A DNA stretch of 64,000 bases from Spirochaetes bacterium GWE1_32_154. GTDB lineage: Bacteria > Spirochaetota > GWE2-31-10. The notes beneath the pieces are model-generated. The model did not search any database, was not told the origin of the DNA, and saw only the letters and a program-made list of their open reading frames with translations. Below are positions 33,744 to 41,447 of the stretch, one piece after another (position 1 is the stretch's first letter; every line of letters begins with the position of its first letter). Both the position numbers and the translations under genes were made by a program. Location: positions 1 through 64,000 of the forward strand of contig MIAY01000028.1 in NCBI GenBank assembly GCA_001829315.1, written 5' to 3'.

Positions 33744-34475
33744 GGCTGTAGAAAAGCCCCGCTTTTAAAATCTGCCCCTTTCTGAAATCGTCTAATTTTT
33801 AACGTTTTACCTAATTTAAAGTATTAATTCAATCTGAAATTTTAAAATCAACTAGATTCAATATTCCGGTGTATGCTCAGCACCATTCAACTACGCCCGA
33901 TTTCCTAATATTTGCACCTTGCCAATATTGTGCATAATGCAATACAAAAGCTATTGAGAATTTACCTTGATTGATCCTCGTAGTGGAAAACGATTTAACT
34001 TTTTTTGCTCCGCGAAGATGTCCGAAAACAGGTACAACAGTTTCCATTCTATGAGAATAGACTTGTCGTTCATACGGCGTATCAAACCGCTCCCGCATCA
34101 TTTCGGTATAATTGCAAGAAGATGCATCTTTTCCTTTTTCCGATAAAGTTTTCCGAGTAGCAGATAGTAAGAACTTGAGTAAATATTTTTGTGATTTCAT
34201 TATCTATGGCGGAATATAATTGGTAATCGTTGTATAATGCGGTTTTAGTATCTGCTGAAAAGGTTATATGGAAAGATCAAGTTTCTCATTTATGAGCATA
34301 TTCAATGTATATTCAAAAGTATCTGGTAGTAATTGATGTTCAAGACATACCGGAAGCAGTGATTGTAGTTCGTATGAATATTCTTTAAACTTTGTCAGAT
34401 GTATCCTCGATTATTGCAAGGAAAATTATAGCAGAATTTGAGTAAATAATCAATTAATAGGGTTTTTCTACAGTT
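33744..34475 (-). mobile_element. remnant of an IS1182-like insertion sequence
   Basis: About 730 bp bounded by inverted repeats: CTGTAGAAAAGCCC (33746-33759) and, on the other strand, CTGTAGAAAAACCC (34473-34460). The inside holds the two ends of one transposase gene on the minus strand, with the centre deleted. The element sits within a repeat unit: the flank GCAGGGGCTATCGAA on its left is joined to GTTAACC...on its right, which are adjacent in the copy at 34876. No target duplication is obvious. Confidence 0.75.
33877..34395 (-). pseudogene. internally deleted IS1182-type transposase
   Basis: An N-terminal piece (about 34395-34264) reads KFKEYSYELQSLLP and later NMLINEKLDLSI, the typical start of IS1182 transposases, and stops. 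A C-terminal piece (34200-33877) contains MRERFDTPYERQVYSHRMET and VVPVFGHLRG, the conserved end of the DDE domain. Roughly 250 residues, including most catalytic acids, are missing, so it cannot transpose itself. Confidence 0.8.
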
Positions 34476-34484
34476 TCAACATTG

Positions 34485-34680
34485 AGTTAACCTGCGAGCC
34501 GTTAAGTGGCGTATAAATAGCTTTTTTTAGTATGATTTATGCCATGAAATTGCTATATTCAGTCCGGTTCTTTGTGATTAACAGGAAATCTTCCGGTTTA
34601 ACCTGAAATTAGAATCTCTAAAAAACAGTTTAGCATTTTGTGTGACAATAGCCGAGTCGGTGTTAAATCGTTTGTTTGAT
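34485..34680 (-). repeat. attC-like recombination site 3
   Basis: 196 bp, minus-strand ends ATCAAAC (34680-34674) and GTTAACT (34491-34485). The interior matches sites 1 and 4 (ACACCGACTCGGCTATTGTC, TTAAACCGGAAGATTTC) with an extra segment of about 25 bp. The box sequences keep only the AAC / GTT triplets. The IS1182-like remnant is inserted just beyond its GTT end. Confidence 0.55.
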
Positions 34681-34738
34681 AATTATTTTTTTATTATATA
34701 ATAATTTCAGATTTACACAATAAAATAAAATGTATCAT

Positions 34739-34837
34739 TTACATTAATCTTCTATAATTCTTTGGAAACAAACTCTGAAACATAAATTCGTAGTCGCTTT
34801 CAAATGCAAACCAATCATTTATCGCAAATAATATTTG
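34739..34837 (-). pseudogene. decayed cassette gene fragment
   Basis: Between attC-like sites 3 and 4 a 32-codon stretch ends NDWFAFESDYEFMFQSLF... LM-TAA. The aromatic-rich composition looks like the genuine C-terminus of a protein, but no start or upstream part remains. The family is not recognised. Confidence 0.3.
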
Positions 34838-34895
34838 TTATCGAAAACAAAATCGCTAAAGAAATCTCTGTCCGCGCAGGGGCTATCGAACGCCA

Positions 34896-35055
34896 GATTA
34901 ACCCGTGAGGCGTACATTGGCGCATAAATTGCTTTTTTCAGCCCAGTTCTTCGTGACTAACAAGAAATCTTCCGGTTTAACCACAACTAGAACTTTTCAA
35001 TACCATTTCAGCAATTTGTGTGACAATAGCCGAGTCGGCGTTGAATCGGTTGTCA
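34896..35055 (-). repeat. attC-like recombination site 4
   Basis: 160 bp, minus-strand ends TGACAAC (35055-35049) and GTTAATC (34902-34896). Shares CGATTCAACGCCGACTCGGC and GCGCCAATGTACGCCTCACG with the other copies. It starts 30 bp downstream of the exonuclease stop, in the same relation as sites 1 and 2 to their genes. Confidence 0.6.
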
Positions 35056-35084
35056 AAGAATCCAGTAGGTTATGTGTAATAATT

Positions 35085-35669
35085 TTATATAACATTATGT
35101 AAGAAATTAAAAATATTATTTTTTGTTTTCTCATATTTAATCATTTCAGAAAAAATTTTAAATGTTAAAAAAGTATCATACTCACTTTGGTGAAGTTTAG
35201 TAGATTCGATTGATATTTCATAAAAATTTACAGTTTCAAGCAAAGTTGGCCACTTATATGTTTGATATTGTTCAATCCATTTTAATTTCAGAATATTTAT
35301 ATTTGATTTCATTGTACAAAACTGGTATTCAAGTTCAAAATCAAAAAATGACTTATCAAAATCAATATTATGAGCAACAAAATGATTGGAATCACCACAA
35401 AAAGACTTAAAACTTTCACTATCTTTTTTAAAATATAATGGGTAATTATTATTTTCTCTTAATTGAGCAATCATACTATCTTTTAAACCATTTATTTCAA
35501 TAGCTTTTCGATTTAATTTTTCTCCGGGAACTCTAAAGTAAAATCGATTAAACTTATCGATAATATATACTTCATTATAATCATTAATTTTACATTTTAG
35601 CGCTGAAAGTGACAATACAGAAGATCCTTCCATGCCATTAGTTTCTACATCAAAAATAATAATATTCAT
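35085..35669 (-). CDS. DEDDh-type 3'-5' exonuclease (DnaQ-like)
   Basis: 194 residues. Exo I: FDVETNG (D7, E9). Exo II: FVAHNIDFDKSFF (central Asp). Exo III: LHQSEYDTFLTFKIF, the H-x4-D form of the DEDDh group. It should degrade single-stranded DNA or RNA from the 3' end. Its start overlaps the SLATT gene stop by 4 bp, so it is translationally coupled in the RT-SLATT-exonuclease operon; it could trim reverse-transcribed DNA or act as effector or control. It is followed by an attC-like site. Confidence 0.88.
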   Translation of the reverse strand: MNIIIFDVETNGMEGSSVLSLSALKCKINDYNEVYIIDKFNRFYFRVPGEKLNRKAIEINGLKDSMIAQLRENNNYPLYFKKDSESFKSFCGDSNHFVAHNIDFDKSFFDFELEYQFCTMKSNINILKLKWIEQYQTYKWPTLLETVNFYEISIESTKLHQSEYDTFLTFKIFSEMIKYEKTKNNIFNFLHNVI

Positions 35670-36268
35670 GGCGTTGGTAATACATTAAAGTGTTTTAAAA
35701 GGAAATAGACAGTAAAATAAATTATTATCGGTAAAATAATCATTGAAAATTTTATTAAGAAATATAGAAATCTTAATCCAAATAACTTAACAATTCCTAT
35801 ATATGAAATATGTAAAGTATTTTTTTTGTCAATTTCATATTGAAATACTAAGAAATCATAAACATTATGATTCTCAACACTACTTAATACTGAAGAGTAA
35901 TCAGATGAAATTTTTAATATTTTATCTATATTAGATTTATCTATTGTTTTTAATTCTATATAAATTTGATCTAATTCTATATAAACATTTTTCATGCTTA
36001 AAGCTCTTTCTTTATAATTTTGGAAATTATAAAATAAAACAATAAACGTTGTTGATATTGACAATATTACTAAAGTTAAAGAATTATAATTTCCTGACTT
36101 ATATAAGTTAATAATAGATAGTATTATAAGAAAAACAGAATAATAAAAACTAAGGAATAGAAAAAACTTATTATCATTTTCTAACCTCATTGCAGTGTTT
36201 ATTCGACATTTTTTTGTTATCCAAATTTTATTAAGTAAATCTTCTTTTATTGTTATAGCATTATCCAT
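35666..36268 (-). CDS. SLATT-domain two-helix membrane protein (RT-associated type)
   Basis: 200 residues. Two adjacent transmembrane helices (about 31-51, FLFLSFYYSVFLIILSIINL, and 58-78) are followed by NYKERALSMKNVYIELDQIY, which matches the R-A-x-x-x-K-x-x-Y-I-x-L segment of the SLATT variant linked with reverse transcriptases; another hydrophobic stretch lies at about 168-192. SLATT proteins are thought to be membrane effectors that oligomerise and disrupt the membrane after a nucleic-acid or nucleotide signal. Starts 12 bp after the RT stop and overlaps the exonuclease start. Confidence 0.85.
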   Translation of the reverse strand: MDNAITIKEDLLNKIWITKKCRINTAMRLENDNKFFLFLSFYYSVFLIILSIINLYKSGNYNSLTLVILSISTTFIVLFYNFQNYKERALSMKNVYIELDQIYIELKTIDKSNIDKILKISSDYSSVLSSVENHNVYDFLVFQYEIDKKNTLHISYIGIVKLFGLRFLYFLIKFSMIILPIIIYFTVYFLLKHFNVLPTP

Positions 36269-36280
36269 TTTTACTCCCCA

Positions 36281-37630
36281 TTATGAAAACGACTGAATAT
36301 CTTTTTCTAACTCTTTTATTTTAATAAATACATATTTATCAAATAAATAATTAATATCTTTTTCCAATTTATTTTCGACATTTTTCATTCCAATAATATC
36401 AGTTAAAAATATTTTTTTTTCTTCAATTAAAAAATTATCAAAGTTGATAATGTATCTACTATTATGAAGATTTTTAGTTATTTCATTATACGCCCTAACA
36501 AACTTTTTAATTTTACAATCATTCTCTTGCAATGATATATTAAATCTTTTAGCAAAGGTATTAATTAAATTATCTAAACGAAATAATAAACTAATATCAT
36601 TTATTTGTGAAAAGTAAAATAACCAACCATATTTCTTGTTGTTTTTTATACAACCGCTAATCCTTAGATTTAATAAATACAAAAATATTTCATAAGATTT
36701 TATTTTTTTGGGATTAGTATGTATATAATCTAAAAATATTTTTTCCAAACTTCTTTCTAACTTAAGAACAGAGTTTTTTCTAACGCTTATTAATTTGTCA
36801 TTAAAAGAATACCCTAAAAAACTAAAACCTTCATTGATTGTGTTTTCAAGATGTTTTTCTGGATTTAGTTCTAATAAAAATTTATTTTCAATATTATCCT
36901 CAATACTTTCTTTAATTTTTTTCTTATTTTTATTTGATGTAAAAATAAGTATGTCATCAACATAACGAAAATAACTAATACAAGTATTAGTTTTATATAT
37001 TTTATCGAATTCTAACAAATAAATTGATGCTAAAATATTAGAGATTGGAAGTCCTTGAGGTACACCTTTTGTATTTGTAATTTTTTTATAAAGAATATCA
37101 TTTGAATTTTTTGTATCATTCCTAATAGCCTTAATAATTAAATTTAGTACACTTTTATGAATATTTAACTCAAGAATAGATATAAGCTTATGATGATTAA
37201 TTGAATCAAAAAATGTTTTAATATCATATTTTAAAATGTAATCATAATTAGATGTTTTTGATATTATGCTTATTTCATTAATCATTGAATGTGATACTGG
37301 CATATTTGCCTCAGGAAACAATGCAAGTAAATAGTCTTTTATAAGACTTAAAGTTAGTTTATCACGTAAAGTTGGTATAGAAATTATTCTAGGAAATTTA
37401 TTTTTTCCTTTAGAAATAAGTTTTTCTTTGTAAGAACTAAATTTGTAAGTCTCAGTGAAAACTCTATAAGAAATCCTTTCAATTACAGAATCCTTATCTT
37501 TATCGAAAACCCTCAAGTTCACATTATCAATACCTACAGTTGGTTTGATTTTTATTTTTTCTTCATAATGTTTATGTAAGTTTTCAACATCAAATATATC
37601 ATAAAATATTTTTTTAGAATCAACTTCCAT
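36281..37630 (-). CDS. reverse transcriptase of a defence-type (non-retron) group
   Basis: 449 residues. RT motifs: RIISIPTLRDKLTLSLI (motif 1), DYILKYDIKTFFDSINH (A, first catalytic Asp), GVPQGLPISNILASIYL (B), YFRYVDDILIF (C, Y223-V-D-D226) and FSFLGYSF (D/E). The NAxxH and VTG motifs of retron RTs are not seen, and no maturase or endonuclease domain of group II introns follows; the last ~150 residues are helical. A SLATT gene and an exonuclease gene follow in the same operon, and a structured non-coding segment lies 20 bp upstream. This combination fits the DRT (defence-associated RT) group, specifically the SLATT-linked type. Priming and product are unknown. Confidence 0.9.
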   Translation of the reverse strand: MEVDSKKIFYDIFDVENLHKHYEEKIKIKPTVGIDNVNLRVFDKDKDSVIERISYRVFTETYKFSSYKEKLISKGKNKFPRIISIPTLRDKLTLSLIKDYLLALFPEANMPVSHSMINEISIISKTSNYDYILKYDIKTFFDSINHHKLISILELNIHKSVLNLIIKAIRNDTKNSNDILYKKITNTKGVPQGLPISNILASIYLLEFDKIYKTNTCISYFRYVDDILIFTSNKNKKKIKESIEDNIENKFLLELNPEKHLENTINEGFSFLGYSFNDKLISVRKNSVLKLERSLEKIFLDYIHTNPKKIKSYEIFLYLLNLRISGCIKNNKKYGWLFYFSQINDISLLFRLDNLINTFAKRFNISLQENDCKIKKFVRAYNEITKNLHNSRYIINFDNFLIEEKKIFLTDIIGMKNVENKLEKDINYLFDKYVFIKIKELEKDIQSFS

Positions 37631-37650
37631 AGAATCCTTTTTTACATTAT

Positions 37651-37791
37651 AAATATGAAAGGTCTTATAAAACTTAGATACTATACTTTAAATAAATTAA
37701 AGTCTTTAAAAAGCAGATGCTTATTGTTTAGAACAATATTTTAGTTTTTAAAACTAAAATCACAGGATTACCTGTAAGACCTTTCATATTT
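37651..37791 (-). ncRNA. putative structured ncRNA of the reverse transcriptase system
   Basis: A 141-bp non-coding stretch bounded by a perfect 17-bp inverted repeat (AAATATGAAAGGTCTTA at 37651-37667; complement at 37775-37791). On the minus strand it also contains hairpins CAGG-TAAT-CCTG, a 10-bp stem TTTTAGTTTT / AAAACTAAAA, TTGTT / AACAA and ACTTTAA / TTAAAGT. It starts next to an extended -10 and ends 20 bp before the RT gene, like a retron msr-msd with a1/a2 ends or a DRT template RNA. The transcript itself is inferred. Confidence 0.75.
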
Positions 37792-37800
37792 ATTATATCA
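37792..37800 (-). promoter_or_regulatory. extended -10 promoter for the ncRNA/RT operon
   Basis: Minus-strand TGA-TATAAT (37800-37792). The start would lie near 37785, i.e. inside the first arm of the ncRNA repeat. There is no good -35, but TGN before TATAAT can compensate. Confidence 0.65.
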
Positions 37801-37828
37801 TAAAATAATTTATTAAAAATAAAAATAA

Positions 37829-37852
37829 TTAGGATATTTTAAAAAATCCTAA
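37829..37852 (-). terminator. hairpin between the grpB and ncRNA/RT units
   Basis: TTAGGAT (37829-37835) pairs with ATCCTAA (37846-37852), with further A/T pairs inside; on the minus strand it is followed by AATTATTTTTATTTT. It probably ends transcription from the upstream nitrilase-DUF4300-grpB genes and insulates the RT operon. Confidence 0.55.
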
Positions 37853-38016
37853 ACACATAACTATTATTATATGTATAACAAAAATTGAACAATTTTCCAT
37901 TAAATAATTTGACTTTTTCTATTCCTGAACTATAACACACTGACGTAACCGGACAGTCAAACCGGTTTCTTTAATAAATACATAAAGAATTTTTTATATA
38001 CCAAACTTACAAATAC

Positions 38017-38586
38017 TCAGTACTTGTCAATTTTAAGTGGTTGTTCTTTTTCATTTGCATAAAGTTTATTGGCAATATTTATTATATGTTGAAAATATTC
38101 TTTATAATCAGTTTCTTTTGATTCTACATATTTTTCCCGATTGTCATTTCCGTATTTTTTTATGATTTCTAATTTTATTGCGTTATATGCATCTCTTGCA
38201 TCATTATGTGTCCTTAAATAATTTCTGAAATTAAGATGTTGCATTAATTCCTGACTCTCCGAAGGGCAAACATACAAGTGATGTTGGATAGTATCCAGGA
38301 TTTTATTTTTTAGTATTCCATTTCTTTTAAAAGATTCTCTTTTTGGTATTCCTAAATCGCCTTCATGGCAATATCCGATTTTCTCAAGTTCATTTTTAAT
38401 AGTATTAAAATTGTTGTAATCTAAAATTTCTATATCAATATCAATAATTGGTTTTGCAAACATTCCTTCAATTGATGTACTGCCAACGTGATGAATAGAG
38501 AATAAGCCTGCTAAGTTTTGATGAAGTAATTCACATATTTCAAAAAATTGTTTTTTCCATTGTGGATTATATGCAACGATTACCAT
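38017..38586 (-). CDS. GrpB/UPF0157 nucleotidyltransferase-fold protein
   Basis: 189 residues. Family core: W-K-K-x-F, HHVGSTSIEGMFAKPIIDIDIEI and later HLYVCPSESQELMQHLNFRN and REKYVESKETDYKEY. The family has a nucleotidyltransferase fold (G-S-T-S plus D-I-D); the reaction is unproven. It overlaps the upstream DUF4300-like gene by 7 bp. Confidence 0.92.
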   Translation of the reverse strand: MVIVAYNPQWKKQFFEICELLHQNLAGLFSIHHVGSTSIEGMFAKPIIDIDIEILDYNNFNTIKNELEKIGYCHEGDLGIPKRESFKRNGILKNKILDTIQHHLYVCPSESQELMQHLNFRNYLRTHNDARDAYNAIKLEIIKKYGNDNREKYVESKETDYKEYFQHIINIANKLYANEKEQPLKIDKY

Positions 38587-39323
38587 AATATTTCATTTCC
38601 AATAGAAATAACAATATGACCTTTGCTGGACAGAAGTTCTTTATAATAATCAAATACATTATTTTTTTTAATTTTTACCCGGACAAATGGGTCAAATGGT
38701 GATAATTTTTCAATTATACTTATAGTTTCATCATCATTTTCAATTACTAATGCCACATGAGTAACAGCAATCGCATTTGAGTAAACCTCATTAACAATCA
38801 AAATATTAATTGAAGATTCTTTTATTTTCAGTTTTTCATATTTTTGTTTTAAAATATCAATTGAGTTCGTTGTATCAGATAAATAAATTGTTGAAAACAA
38901 CATTTGATATATGTACTTATCACTTTCATTCAGTTTTATTCCATACTTTTCATAATTATTAACTTCGACTTCTGTGAAGGGATCAATTGTATTATCCATA
39001 AAATTAAATTCTATAATATTACTTTTAATTAATAAAAAAGCATTCATTCTACAATTAAAATACCTTCCTTGAAGATTTAAGGATGCTGTATTTTTTATTA
39101 AATCAATATTCGTTGTATAATTACTTTTTGAAATATTATGTATGCGGAAATTATAATCTTTAACTATTTTATTCCAGGTAATTAAGGTTTCTGAATCAAT
39201 ATATTTTTCTAAAAGCTTATTAACTTTCCGGTAATTATAATTATTAATTATTCTAATATCCTGTGAATGAAGTGAATTTGCTGAAATTAAGAAAACTAAT
39301 ATAAAAATTAAATTTCTAATCAC
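38580..39323 (-). CDS. exported DUF4300-like protein
   Basis: About 247 residues when started at the GTG at 39323, which follows GGAG by 7 bases; an ATG 21 bases earlier lacks a site. The signal peptide is VIRNLIFILVFLISANSLHS. The mature part has the pattern RYFNCRMNAFLLI, an acidic-hydrophobic middle, AVTHVALVIEND and EKLSPFDPFVRVKIK, which I recall from DUF4300, a family of unknown function with conserved N-C-R and H-x-x-x-x-I. It lies between nitrilase and GrpB genes, overlapping the latter. Confidence 0.6.
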   Translation of the reverse strand: MIRNLIFILVFLISANSLHSQDIRIINNYNYRKVNKLLEKYIDSETLITWNKIVKDYNFRIHNISKSNYTTNIDLIKNTASLNLQGRYFNCRMNAFLLIKSNIIEFNFMDNTIDPFTEVEVNNYEKYGIKLNESDKYIYQMLFSTIYLSDTTNSIDILKQKYEKLKIKESSINILIVNEVYSNAIAVTHVALVIENDDETISIIEKLSPFDPFVRVKIKKNNVFDYYKELLSSKGHIVISIGNEILW

Positions 39324-39349
39324 TTTATTACTCCATATTACCATTTTAT

Positions 39350-40099
39350 TTATATATAAAAAGAGACTAATTCTCCACTCCACTCTTCTTGTTGTTTCGT
39401 CAGAAGAAGCAAACACTCATCTTTATCATTAGCAGTAATAATTATTTTTCCATCTTTATTCCATGCAGAGCTATTCCCCCCGGATTGAATACCAAAACAT
39501 TTTCCACTATAGTTTGACATCATGACAGGAATTGAAAATGACCTCGATATATAACTTAATCTTTGTAATCCGGAATTAATTCCTGCTTTAGAATAAAAAA
39601 TACTTGGCATATATAATGTTGAGTTACTTAAAACAGCATCTTCAATATGTTTATCTTTTTCAATATCATAACAAATTGCACATGATATTTTTTCGCCTTT
39701 TAAATTAATTTTATAATCAAAATCATTATGACTATTAAAATACAACTCTTCGCCTTCATGCAAATATTTCTTTATATAAATCTCAACATCTTGATTGGGA
39801 AAAATTATAAATGAACCAATATACTGCTTTTCATCTATTTTTAAAGGGGCTCCGGTAACAATAATTTGATTATACTTTTCAGACAATACTTTCAAAATAT
39901 CTAATCTCGAATCATTAATTTCAAATACCAGTTTATGTGCATTTTTAGTTTCATAACCGGTTAATGACATTTCTGGAAATAGAATTATATCTGAATGATG
40001 TTTTGATGCTAATTCAATAAATTCAATGTGTTTTTGAATATTTCTTTTTGTATTATTTCTAAAACTTTTAATTTGAGCAATAGCAATTTTGATTTCCAT
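39350..40099 (-). CDS. nitrilase-superfamily carbon-nitrogen hydrolase
   Basis: 249 residues. The Glu-Lys-Cys triad is visible: E43 (LFPEMSLTGYE), K111 (IKKYLHEGEE) and C143 (CAICYDIE). The end of the fold, including SAWNKDGKIII, is complete. The superfamily hydrolyses amides or nitriles; the substrate is not predictable, though omega-amidase and N-carbamoyl-type hydrolases are possible. Nitrilase domains also occur in some defence RT systems, but this gene is 1.7 kb from the RT and separated from it by other genes and a hairpin. Confidence 0.9.
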   Translation of the reverse strand: MEIKIAIAQIKSFRNNTKRNIQKHIEFIELASKHHSDIILFPEMSLTGYETKNAHKLVFEINDSRLDILKVLSEKYNQIIVTGAPLKIDEKQYIGSFIIFPNQDVEIYIKKYLHEGEELYFNSHNDFDYKINLKGEKISCAICYDIEKDKHIEDAVLSNSTLYMPSIFYSKAGINSGLQRLSYISRSFSIPVMMSNYSGKCFGIQSGGNSSAWNKDGKIIITANDKDECLLLLTKQQEEWSGELVSFYI

Positions 40100-40140
40100 T
40101 ACAAAGTCCTTATTTTTATTTTAGAAATAAATTATTTTAT

Positions 40141-40191
40141 AGAGCTTCTTGCAAAAATACTCTTTTTATCTCGAATTTTTGCAAGAAGCTA
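40141..40191. repeat. dispersed ~51-bp hairpin repeat, copy 3 (best copy)
   Basis: AGCTTCTTGCAAAAAT ... ATTTTTGCAAGAAGCT: 15 of 16 positions pair, with a central CTCTTTTTATCTCGA-type loop. It lies 42 bp upstream of the nitrilase gene. Confidence 0.85.
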
Positions 40192-40206
40192 CCTTTAACG
40201 CAATAT

Positions 40207-40267
40207 AATTAAAAAATAAAATTATTATTGCAAGAGCTTCTTGTAATAATAATTTTATTTTTTAATT
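40207..40267. repeat. 29-bp near-perfect inverted repeat
   Basis: Arms 40207-40235 and 40239-40267 are complementary at 28 of 29 positions with a 3-base centre (GCT), mostly A/T. It overlaps copy 4 of the dispersed hairpin repeat and would form an extended cruciform or hairpin. Confidence 0.85.
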
Positions 40268-40283
40268 TTTGCATGAGGCTTCT
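40233..40283. repeat. dispersed ~51-bp hairpin repeat, copy 4 (diverged)
   Basis: Begins AGAGCTTCTTG and ends TTTTTGCATGAGGCTTCT, as in copy 3, but the middle is replaced by AT-rich sequence complementary to the left neighbour (see the 29-bp inverted repeat). Confidence 0.6.
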
Positions 40284-40336
40284 TATAATACAGTTCAATT
40301 GCGTAATGGAGGAAGCATAAAGAAAGTACCCTTTTC

Positions 40337-40633
40337 TCATTCCTGAACCGAAGATACTGTATAATTAATTTCAATTGCTTCAAGATAACCGACTGATAGA
40401 TAATGAGCTTCACTATATAACCCGTCTTTTTCACGTATTGTAAATTCTATTTCACCGGGATAGACTTCAAATACTGTGCTTTTTTTACTGCTGATTACTA
40501 AGGTATTCATAAAGCTTTTCGATTCAACTATAATTGTTGCTTTTGATGAATTGATAATTTTTACTACTGACGGAGTAAGTAATGTGCAGGAAGTATTTAT
40601 TAATAGTAGTAAATAGAATGTCAATTTTTTCAT
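40337..40633 (-). CDS. small lipoprotein of unknown function
   Basis: 98 residues. The signal peptide MKKLTFYLLLLINTSC ends in a lipobox-like N-T-S-C, so Cys16 is probably lipidated. The remaining ~80 residues are beta-rich with VVKIINSSKATIIVES and EVYPGEIEFTI, resembling short surface beta-sandwich domains, without a recognised family. Preceded by GAGGAG; it is divergent from the PHP gene. Confidence 0.75.
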   Translation of the reverse strand: MKKLTFYLLLLINTSCTLLTPSVVKIINSSKATIIVESKSFMNTLVISSKKSTVFEVYPGEIEFTIREKDGLYSEAHYLSVGYLEAIEINYTVSSVQE

Positions 40634-40731
40634 TTTTTTCTCCTCGTATTATTTAAGTAAAAAAAGTGATTTTTCAATAGAAAATTCACTAATAAAATAG
40701 TAGATTTATAAAAATAGGTATGGAGGATTGT

Positions 40732-41337
40732 GTGTTAATAGATTTGCATAATCATACAAATAAATATTCACCCTGTTCGGTAATAAGCCCGGAAGATTTA
40801 ATTGATATTTATGTTAAAAACGGTATTGACGGAGTTTGTATAACTGAACATAATATTGTCTGGTCTGTTGAAGAACAGTTATTAATCAAAAAACGATATG
40901 AAGGAAAAATAAAGATTTTTTTTGGATATGAAATTGATACTGATTTCGGTCATGTTCTTGTTTTTTCTGCAAAGGCACCTGATATTAAAAGTAAAATTCC
41001 AATTCCGCTTAATAAACTGAATACTTTTTTTCCTGTTAAAACAAGTGCTTTTATTTGGGCACATCCATATCGATGGAGTAGTTATCATGAATCACATTTG
41101 ACAAAATTATCAGATTTTGATGCTATTGAGCTCTATAATGGAAATCTTGGTTTGGAGCGAATTAAGTATACATATGACAATTTGAGAAAAAATTATGTAC
41201 GATTTACCGGTGGTAGTGATACTCATGCAGTTTCAATGGCTTGTAAATATGGAACTAAGTTTGATGATGAAATTTCAACAAATGATGAACTGATAAAAGC
41301 AATTAAATTCGGGAATTTTAAACCGGTTGAATATTAG
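40732..41337 (+). CDS. PHP-domain phosphoesterase
   Basis: About 201 residues if started at the GTG at 40732, which has GGAGG 5 bases upstream; an ATG at 40720 lies before that site and has none of its own. Metal-binding motifs of the PHP family: DLHNHTNKYSPCS, CITEHN, GYEIDT, WAHPYRW and GGSDTHA. Such proteins hydrolyse phosphoesters with a trinuclear metal centre (e.g. histidinol phosphatase, RNase AM/YciV types). The substrate is unknown. Confidence 0.88.
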   Translation: MLIDLHNHTNKYSPCSVISPEDLIDIYVKNGIDGVCITEHNIVWSVEEQLLIKKRYEGKIKIFFGYEIDTDFGHVLVFSAKAPDIKSKIPIPLNKLNTFFPVKTSAFIWAHPYRWSSYHESHLTKLSDFDAIELYNGNLGLERIKYTYDNLRKNYVRFTGGSDTHAVSMACKYGTKFDDEISTNDELIKAIKFGNFKPVEY

Positions 41338-41381
41338 TCATTTTGTAATCGTAAATAAAATTAAATAATTTCGTGTTTATG

Positions 41382-41410
41382 TTGACATTTAAGATGATAT
41401 ATTGGATATT
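41382..41410 (+). promoter_or_regulatory. putative promoter of citrate synthase
   Basis: TTGACA (41382-41387), 17 bp, GATATT (41405-41410; 4 of 6 match). It is 38 bp before the ATG at 41448. Confidence 0.5.
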
Positions 41411-41447
41411 CTTTAACCAAATAAAATACATTCAATTGGAGATTCAT

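Noticed and set aside
31801-35055. CRISPR array
   Set aside because: The repeats are 160-196 bp, few, diverged and separated by genes; no short regular spacers and no cas genes.
37651-37791. Calling the RT locus an ordinary retron because of the a1/a2-like inverted repeats
   Set aside because: The RT lacks recognisable NAxxH and VTG motifs and is followed by SLATT and exonuclease genes, not a known retron effector; I kept the ncRNA call but not the retron name.
39350-40099. Nitrilase gene as part of the RT defence system (as in nitrilase-containing DRT types)
   Set aside because: It is separated from the RT by DUF4300-like and GrpB genes and a terminator-like hairpin, and it is not fused to the RT.
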